Below are positions 34,376-40,304 of a stretch of DNA of 40,304 bases, in pieces. Every line of letters begins with the position of its first letter. The first letter of the stretch is position 1. The position numbers were made by a program, and so were the translations under genes. The DNA comes from Lacticaseibacillus yichunensis. Its GTDB lineage: Bacteria; Bacillota; Bacilli; Lactobacillales; Lactobacillaceae. The stretch is from positions 1 through 40,304 of the forward strand of contig NZ_RHOG01000027.1 in the NCBI RefSeq assembly GCF_003946405.1. The letters run 5' to 3'. Below the pieces are notes generated by a model. The model had not been told where the DNA came from, ran no database searches, and saw only the letters and a list, made by a program, of their open reading frames with translations.

Positions 34376-34494
34376 AACTTTTTGTTGGCTTGAACCCCCA
34401 AGGCGTGCTACGCTAGCAATAAGCAAATATTCGTGAAAACTTTAACTTTTATTGTGGTTTAACGAATACATCCTATTACCTGGAGGACAAGGGA

Positions 34495-37400
34495 TTGACG
34501 ATCAATCGACACAAGTACATTTTGACCAGTTTTGTGGCCGGCACGATCGCAGTGATCGGACTGCAAATGGGCACGCCCGGCAAAATGGTTCATGCCGCGG
34601 ACGACTCGTCGGCCACCGTCCGGACGATGATGGCGGCGGCGCGGACGTTGCCGCAGACGATCAATGATTATATTACAGCTTATAACATCAAACCGGTGGG
34701 CGTGACCAAGGAATGGCATACCTTCGAAATGTTTCATTACGGGACCTCTGATCAGCTGCCAAATGGAATCGTTTTTCACTACACGGCCAACGCGACTAAT
34801 TTCAGCGCGAGAAGTGAAGCGGATTACGAGATCAACGGCGGGTGGGTGAATGCGTTCGTACACACGTTCATTGATGCGAAAACCATCTTGAACATCCACG
34901 ACCCCAATTACGGGGATTGGGGGGCGGGTCCATATGCCAACCAGCGCTTCGTGCAGTTTGAGCTGGTCACAGCGCGTAACCGGGATGAATTCGCCCGGTC
35001 GATCGCCAATGCGGCGTATTATACAGCCTTAATGCATTTTCAGTATGGCTGGTTTCCAAGTTTGGCCAGCGCCTCTGCGGGCAAAAGCGGCTCCATCTGG
35101 ACGCACCATGATGTGACGAACTATCTGGGCGGCACTGACCACACGGATCCGGACGCGTATTTGGCGCAGTGGGGCTATTCGACCAGCGCGTTTTTGGCTG
35201 AAGTGAAAAAGCTGTTACCAACCGTGGGCGAGAAATCAGTTGCAACGGTGACGGCTAATACGAAGGCGAACCTGACCAATAAAGCCAAGTGGCCGTTTTA
35301 TGCCGTGAGTGGCTCGACCATCAGCCTTGGCACTGGAAGCGCGCAGTATTTCCGGGGGAATAGCTACACCGCAACGAAGATCCTGACTGGTGCAGACGGC
35401 CGCTATTTCGTCGGTCTGACGAACGGCGGCGCGACTATTTGGGCGGATGCCCGAGATCTGACGTTCAATGACCCTATCGCTTCAACGACGGATGTCAGTG
35501 GAACAATCAAGACGGCGGCGAACACCCCGACGTATGCGGTCACCCAAAGCGGATATACGCTGAAGACGCAGAAAGCCACCAGTGACACGGTGGCCGTGGC
35601 GCGCCGCTACACTTTGGACAGCGGCAAGGTCCTTTATCAAACCGTCGATGGGCGGGTCGTCGAGGGGACCCAATTTACCGCTACCACCGCGGTGATTCCA
35701 ACGAAAACAACGGCTGAAAAAGTGGCCGCGTTTTATCTGAAGTGGGCGGATGGCGACGTTTATCAGCAAAGCGGCACGCGCCTGATTCCTGTGGCTGGCA
35801 GTGTGGCGACGGCCGCAGCCAAAGCCAAGGGCGCGCGCGTTGTGCTCACCAAGATGGCAGTCGGCCCGGATCGCGAACGTTATCAACAATTCACCTACAA
35901 CAGCAAGGTCTACTGGGTCAATAGTCGTGACACGATCACAGATAACCCGCTTGTTGATAAGACATCCCTTGCGCAGCAGGTAACTTACGGCGCTGGGAGC
36001 AGCATCTTCAACATCGGCGCTTCGGGTTATGCCAATGTTTCCGCGACGACCACGGGCGAGACGGCGACCGCCACCGCTGTCGCAACAATGAACAGTGGGT
36101 TCACGCTGTATCAGATTCCAAACGTCGGCTGGGTCGCCGCAGATCCGGTGGCAACGGAAATGACCGCCACGCAACAAACAGTTAATGCGACCGGCATTTT
36201 CCGCGTGGCGCCGACCCGCGACATCTATGTGGCGGCGCAGGGCGGCTTGGCAAGAGCTGGAAACAGCGCCACGATTCGTGCGGCGATCACGGGTGATAAA
36301 TTCAAGACCACTAAGCTGATCACCACCACAAAAGGCGAGCGATACTTTGCAATCACTTACAAAGGACGTGAGTGGTGGGTCAGTGGCCATGATCTCGTTT
36401 TTGCTAATCCACTCCAAACCACACAGACCGTTGATGTGCCGCTTCAACTCTCGGCCGGTGCCAGTCTGATGGATGTTGGCCACAGTGGCTACATGAACAT
36501 CGGCCTTTTGACGAAAACACAGAAGGTGACGGCGACCCGTATCGCTGTTTTGAAGAGCGGCTTTACGCTTTACTATGTGCCGGCACTTGGCTGGGTCGGT
36601 GGGAATCCAGTTTCCTCTTCAACCATCTCCTCGACCGCGGCATCTGGCGTCACGGCGATCTTCCGCACAATTCCTGAACAGCCGGTCTATGTGCAGACGG
36701 GCAAGACCTTTGTTCCAGCGGAGGGCAAAGCCTTGCTTGCGGCACAGAAATTGTTCGGCAAGACGATCAAGACCAGTGCCTTGGCTATCACTCAGGATGG
36801 TCAGCGCTGGTTCAAGATCTCAGCAAGCGGTTATACCGTGTGGCTCAATGGCATCGATTTCATTGTTGCCAATCGCCCGAAACAAACGGTGACCGTCAAC
36901 ACCTTGGTCCGCTATGCCGCAGGGACAAGTATCTTTAGCGTTGGCCCATCTGGTTACGTGAATCTCAACAGGACGACCAGCGGCGCAACAGTCACGGCGA
37001 CCAAGCGCGTCACCTTGATGACCGGGCTTCAGTTCTATTACGTCACGGGCATCGGGTGGGTCTGCGCAACTCCTGTGACACCGACCTTGTCGATGTACGA
37101 TGCAGCGCCGATCACGGTGCCAAGTAACCTTTATGGCGTCAACACGACACCGCTCACGGCGGCTCAGCGCACGTTTTTGAAAACACTGATCAGCTATGCG
37201 GTGCCGATTGCTCAGCAAGCCCAACTGTATCCATCAGTGATGCTTGCCCAGGCGATCACAGAATCCGGCTGGGGGAGTAGTACGCTTGCAAAGGGCGCGA
37301 ATAACTTGTTTGGAATCAAAGCGGATGCGACGTGGAAAGGCGCGGTCTATTCGACCAAGACCCAGGAAGTGATCAACGGCCAAACCGTGACGGTGACTGC

Positions 37401-37614
37401 GAAGTTCCGCCGTTATTCGACGCTCGGTGATTCACTGCGCGATTACGCGGCGAAGATTCGGACCAACTATCCGGGATTGTGGCGCGAAAATGCCGCGACC
37501 GCACAGATCGCGACGCAGGGGCTGACGCGCTACGCGACTGCTGTGAATTACCCGCAGACGATTTACAGCAAGATTGTCACCTACCGCTTCAACCTACTTG
37601 ATTCGGTTAAGTAG
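34495..37614 (+). CDS. bifunctional autolysin: N-acetylmuramoyl-L-alanine amidase and GH73 glucosaminidase
   Basis: A 1039-residue exported protein with the domain order of staphylococcal Atl. A signal peptide ends near VHA at 34. An Amidase_2 domain (about 60-240) shows His95 in VFHYTAN, AFVHTFIDAKTILNIHD and His204-His205 in WTHHDVTNYLGGTDHTDPD, giving zinc ligands. Residues about 245-870 are repeated SH3/GW-like wall-binding modules; three copies of about 154 residues recur, marked by SIFNIGASGYANV, SLMDVGHSGYMNI and SIFSVGPSGYVNL. The C-terminal GH73 domain (about 885-1039) has Glu923 in AQAITESGWGSS and NNLFGIKA. It should cut stem peptides from MurNAc and the glycan chain after GlcNAc, for cell separation. 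TTG at 34495 follows TGGAGG at eight bases. Confidence 0.93.
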   Translation: MTINRHKYILTSFVAGTIAVIGLQMGTPGKMVHAADDSSATVRTMMAAARTLPQTINDYITAYNIKPVGVTKEWHTFEMFHYGTSDQLPNGIVFHYTANATNFSARSEADYEINGGWVNAFVHTFIDAKTILNIHDPNYGDWGAGPYANQRFVQFELVTARNRDEFARSIANAAYYTALMHFQYGWFPSLASASAGKSGSIWTHHDVTNYLGGTDHTDPDAYLAQWGYSTSAFLAEVKKLLPTVGEKSVATVTANTKANLTNKAKWPFYAVSGSTISLGTGSAQYFRGNSYTATKILTGADGRYFVGLTNGGATIWADARDLTFNDPIASTTDVSGTIKTAANTPTYAVTQSGYTLKTQKATSDTVAVARRYTLDSGKVLYQTVDGRVVEGTQFTATTAVIPTKTTAEKVAAFYLKWADGDVYQQSGTRLIPVAGSVATAAAKAKGARVVLTKMAVGPDRERYQQFTYNSKVYWVNSRDTITDNPLVDKTSLAQQVTYGAGSSIFNIGASGYANVSATTTGETATATAVATMNSGFTLYQIPNVGWVAADPVATEMTATQQTVNATGIFRVAPTRDIYVAAQGGLARAGNSATIRAAITGDKFKTTKLITTTKGERYFAITYKGREWWVSGHDLVFANPLQTTQTVDVPLQLSAGASLMDVGHSGYMNIGLLTKTQKVTATRIAVLKSGFTLYYVPALGWVGGNPVSSSTISSTAASGVTAIFRTIPEQPVYVQTGKTFVPAEGKALLAAQKLFGKTIKTSALAITQDGQRWFKISASGYTVWLNGIDFIVANRPKQTVTVNTLVRYAAGTSIFSVGPSGYVNLNRTTSGATVTATKRVTLMTGLQFYYVTGIGWVCATPVTPTLSMYDAAPITVPSNLYGVNTTPLTAAQRTFLKTLISYAVPIAQQAQLYPSVMLAQAITESGWGSSTLAKGANNLFGIKADATWKGAVYSTKTQEVINGQTVTVTAKFRRYSTLGDSLRDYAAKIRTNYPGLWRENAATAQIATQGLTRYATAVNYPQTIYSKIVTYRFNLLDSVK

Positions 37615-37700
37615 TGTGTGTGGTTTGTCAAAAAAAGCACACGCTCCAGGGCGTCTTCACGTTATCAAATGGGCCGATATAGGTTGTCTTTTTCAAAAGG

Positions 37701-37733
37701 AAAGCGCTTGCACATCATGTGGGGCGCTTTTTT
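37701..37733 (+). terminator. rho-independent terminator after the autolysin gene
   Basis: AAGCGC (37702-37707) pairs with GCGCTT (37724-37729), with CACAT/ATGTG inside, followed by a T-run. It lies about 90 bases after the stop; the gap holds no recognised gene. Confidence 0.8.
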
Positions 37734-37747
37734 CGTCGGCGGGCAGG

Positions 37748-37824
37748 TTGACAACCAACAGTTCAAATTGATACAAAGGACCTATTAAATCTTGAAAACC
37801 CGCGATTGTTGGCTGTGGTATCAT
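37748..37824 (+). promoter_or_regulatory. promoter region of the GH25 muramidase gene
   Basis: Two partial promoters are seen. A perfect TTGACA (37748-37753) has only weak -10 candidates about 17 bases later (GATACA). Further down, TGGTATCAT (37816-37824) is an extended -10 without a good -35. The second lies 48 bases before the start. Confidence 0.45.
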
Positions 37825-37871
37825 CAAGACAGAACTCGGTCCGTGCATGGATCAGACAGGGGGATCGCTTC

Positions 37872-40226
37872 ATGACAGACAATGTAATCAAACGCGCCGC
37901 GAAACCACCGGTACGCCTGCGCGACTCGCGTCCATTGACCTCGACGGTACTTGCGGTGTCAATGCTCGGCGGGGCCGTGCTTGGCACCAGCCAGACACAG
38001 CAAGCACACGCCGAAGACGCGGTGCCTGCTGCACAACAGGTCGCTCAACAAAGTGGCTCCCCACTTGCCGGCAACAAGATTCAACTCACCCCGACTCCGA
38101 CAGAGGCGACCGTTGCTTCTGGTACGGTGATCAACAGCCACAGTAACCTCACACCGGCTAATAGTTTTGCCTATGTGATTCAGGACAACGGCGATGCACA
38201 GGCCGCAGAAAAGGTGACGCTCACTCCCTTTAGCGATGATGCGAAGGTCGACACGATTCTTGAACCGGCGGGCCTGACCCCCGCGCAATCAGACAGCTGG
38301 CTGGTTAAAGCCAAGGCCGCCGCAACAGAAGATTATCTCAAGACCGGCCGCGAACAAAAAATCGTTCGGCTCGCGGCGACGGTCCCCACGATCATCATCG
38401 GGTCGACCTCGATTCCGGCCGTCTCCGCCATCGATGTTTCCAGCTACCAAAGTTGGATGAAACAAAGTGATTACAACCAGCTGAAAAAACTGGGCGTGAA
38501 CGCTGTCGTTGTCAAGACAACGGAAAGCACGACTTATCTGAACCCCGCTGCATCAAATCAGATCAAGTACGCAAAGGCTGCCGGCATGCATGTGTCGGTC
38601 TATCATTACGCCCACTTCACTACGAACAGTGAGGCAGTCAGCGAAGCTAAACAGACTGCAGCCGGTTTAGTCAAGCTTGGTTTGGCGAAAAATACGCTGA
38701 TCTTTGCCGATATGGAAGAGCCAGACACGATTTTTATCAGCGGTGTTCAGGCAAATTTGAATCAATACTGGACGACGCTCAGAAGTCTTGGGTATACCAA
38801 CTTCGGGTTGTATACCTCGGCGGGCTATTCCAGTACCGCCGCAATGGTGGCGACCGTTGGCGAGGCCCGTACCTGGGTCGCGGATTATCCAATCAATCCT
38901 TCTAAAAATAGCATGTTGCATGACAATTACGGCGCGTGGCAGTTTGCCTCGGATGGGCGGCTCTCCAGTGCCTCACCAGACAATCAGGTCTTAGACATCT
39001 CTCATGATTACAACGGGTTGCTGGTCGGAACATACGATGGCAAGCCACTTGAAACAGCAATCAATTACGGCAAGTACGTGACGGTGACCAGCAGTAAGGG
39101 TTCGATCTGGTGGAATTTTGCGTGGGACGAACGGGAAAAGGTCGCATCATACACCGACCAGACGCTATATGCCAAGTATATTTATTACACCTCAAATGGG
39201 TCGACCTATTATTCGCTGTACGACCGAGATGGCCAGTCGGTCGGTTATATCAACACGGCGCTGACAAAGACTGCTGATGGCAGTCAAGGCATCGGCTTTG
39301 GCCTTGATAAGTATGTGCGGGTGACGAGCAGTACCAGCACGGCTTGGGCGAACTTTACCGGCACCGCGTTGAGCAGCACGAAAAGTCTTTATCAGCGGAC
39401 CTACCATGCCCGGTATATGTTCAAGGCGTTTAACGGGGGGACTTATTATTCGCTTTACACCGAGAACAATAAGTGGGTCGGCTATGTAAATTCTGTGTTG
39501 ACGGCGGATGTCGCAGGCCCACAAGGCAGTGCGTTTGAATACGGCCGCTATGTCACGGTGGCGACGGCTAACGGAGCGCTGTGGAAGAGTTTTGACTGGG
39601 TGAAGAGTGCTAACTCATCCAGTTTTTACCGCGATACGCTGTATGCCAAATACATCTATCACCATGCAAACGGCAGTGATTATCTATCCCTGTATAACGG
39701 CAATGGCACCTGGGTCGGGTATATTAACTCGGCCAGTGTTGACCTCGCGACAGGACCCTGGGGTACAGGGACGGACTTCAATCGCTACGTGACGGTCACG
39801 AAAGATAGTGGTTCGATCTGGAGCAGTTTCAATTGGGTCAAAAAAATCGCGATGGCCGACGTCTATGGTCAGACCTATCGCGCACGTTATGTGTATCATC
39901 ATTACAACGGCAGCGATTATTACGCGCTGTATGATAAAAATGGTAAGTTTGCTGGGTACATCAACAGCGCCTGCACGACCGAGGCAAACGGACCATATGG
40001 AACCGGTGTGAAGTTTGACAAACGGGTGACGATCACTGGCGAAAATGGTACGGTCTGGTCGAGTTTTAACTGGATCGCCAAAGCCACCACGCGGTCACTT
40101 GTCGGTGATAGCTTCATCGCGAAATACGCGTACGGTCATTATAATGAGTCGACTTACTACTCGTTATACGATGATGACGGCAACTGGTTTGGCTATATCA
40201 ACAGCAGTTTGACCACTCGTCCTTAA
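37872..40226 (+). CDS. secreted GH25 muramidase with five GW-like modules
   Basis: A 784-residue exported protein. The N-terminal signal segment contains STVLAVSMLGGAVLG and may be cleaved after AHA near 48. A GH25 domain (about 180-390) has SAIDVSSYQ with Asp188 and FADMEEP with Asp280 and Glu282, the D-x-E pair of this family; LGVNAVVVKTTESTTYLNP and YGAWQFAS fit as well. It should hydrolyse the MurNAc-GlcNAc bond of peptidoglycan. Five GW/SH3_8-type modules of about 79 residues follow (about 397-784), each with IW..FNW, a YHHYNGS-YYSLYD core and a final GYIN, similar to those in the two proteins near 7.5-11.7 kb. ATG at 37872 has AGGGGGA eight bases upstream. Confidence 0.93.
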   Translation: MTDNVIKRAAKPPVRLRDSRPLTSTVLAVSMLGGAVLGTSQTQQAHAEDAVPAAQQVAQQSGSPLAGNKIQLTPTPTEATVASGTVINSHSNLTPANSFAYVIQDNGDAQAAEKVTLTPFSDDAKVDTILEPAGLTPAQSDSWLVKAKAAATEDYLKTGREQKIVRLAATVPTIIIGSTSIPAVSAIDVSSYQSWMKQSDYNQLKKLGVNAVVVKTTESTTYLNPAASNQIKYAKAAGMHVSVYHYAHFTTNSEAVSEAKQTAAGLVKLGLAKNTLIFADMEEPDTIFISGVQANLNQYWTTLRSLGYTNFGLYTSAGYSSTAAMVATVGEARTWVADYPINPSKNSMLHDNYGAWQFASDGRLSSASPDNQVLDISHDYNGLLVGTYDGKPLETAINYGKYVTVTSSKGSIWWNFAWDEREKVASYTDQTLYAKYIYYTSNGSTYYSLYDRDGQSVGYINTALTKTADGSQGIGFGLDKYVRVTSSTSTAWANFTGTALSSTKSLYQRTYHARYMFKAFNGGTYYSLYTENNKWVGYVNSVLTADVAGPQGSAFEYGRYVTVATANGALWKSFDWVKSANSSSFYRDTLYAKYIYHHANGSDYLSLYNGNGTWVGYINSASVDLATGPWGTGTDFNRYVTVTKDSGSIWSSFNWVKKIAMADVYGQTYRARYVYHHYNGSDYYALYDKNGKFAGYINSACTTEANGPYGTGVKFDKRVTITGENGTVWSSFNWIAKATTRSLVGDSFIAKYAYGHYNESTYYSLYDDDGNWFGYINSSLTTRP
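39069..40223 (+). repeat. five tandem GW-module coding repeats
   Basis: Units of about 237 bases recur, each beginning near TA(C/T)GTGACGGT and ending at GG(C/T)TA(T/C)ATCAAC. Sequence is well diverged at the DNA level but the protein pattern is constant, so the repeats are old duplications kept by function. Confidence 0.75.
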
Positions 40227-40287
40227 TTAGTGGATACTGAATATTTGTAAGTGCCTTGTTTTCATGGGAACCGTTCCGTTACTGTCG

Positions 40288-40293
40288 TATAAT
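40288..40293 (+). promoter_or_regulatory. -10 box near the window end
   Basis: A perfect TATAAT near the end probably serves a gene beyond the window. No good -35 was found at 17 bases. The 60 bases between it and the GH25 stop show no clear terminator. Confidence 0.35.
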
Positions 40294-40304
40294 GAATGCA
40301 GAGG

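Noticed and set aside
39069-40223. Tandem repeats considered as a CRISPR or satellite array
   Set aside because: Units are about 237 bases, diverged and in frame, and encode GW-like modules; there are no spacers.

Overview
The window looks chromosomal, from a GC-rich, low-copy-repeat member of the Lactobacillaceae (a Lacticaseibacillus- or Schleiferilactobacillus-like organism; the genus is a guess). Reasons: Gram-positive ribosome binding sites (AGGAGG type), lactobacillus-like 5S rRNA and tRNAs, many TTG starts, lipobox and YSIRK-less signal peptides, GW/SH3-type wall-binding modules, and a glycerol-type wall teichoic acid (WTA) gene set. No phage, insertion sequence or CRISPR array was seen.

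Layout. 1-189: end of an rRNA operon (5S, tRNA-Asn, terminator). 413-605: a solitary tRNA-Thr(CGT) on the other strand with its own promoter and terminator. 1-6 kb: membrane-anchored DNA/RNA nuclease, a small unknown protein, a lipoprotein, a POT peptide transporter, a metallophosphoesterase and tRNA-Tyr. 6-7.4 kb: a GtrA/GtrB-type pair for lipid-linked sugar transfer. 7.4-11.7 kb: two secreted wall proteins built from the same GW-like modules, one ending in NlpC/P60 and the other in a C39-like peptidase. 11.8-16.4 kb: galU (minus strand), an S9 peptidase, proC and a GntR/HutC regulator with a probable operator in its own promoter. 16.5-17.3 kb: a lipoprotein on the minus strand. 17.4-20.6 kb: tagA-pncB-nadE, a probable operon mixing the first committed WTA enzyme with NAD salvage. 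20.6-24 kb: a yybP-ykoY (manganese) riboswitch, a P-type ATPase and a small unknown gene. 24.2-31.3 kb: the WTA cluster tagB, tagD, a glycosyltransferase-TagF fusion, an XcbB/CpsF-family protein, tagH (with LysM) and tagG. 31.3-34.3 kb: a very large membrane phosphoglycerol transferase (LtaS/GacH-like). 34.5-40.2 kb: an Atl-like amidase-glucosaminidase and a GH25 muramidase with five GW modules.

How the parts fit: GalU makes UDP-glucose, and GtrA/GtrB could use a lipid-linked sugar to decorate wall polymers. TagA, TagB, TagD and the TagF fusion prime, activate and extend poly(glycerol phosphate). TagGH exports it, and the LtaS/GacH-like protein adds glycerol phosphate outside the cell. The GW-module hydrolases probably bind those polymers and remodel the wall. 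The most interesting points are the fusion polymerase, the XcbB/CpsF hydrolase-fold gene overlapping it by 95 bases, the LysM tail on TagH, the GacH-like protein behind an intrinsic terminator, and the manganese riboswitch that suggests the substrate of the P-type ATPase. All functional calls rest on reading motifs in the translated sequence; no database search was possible.
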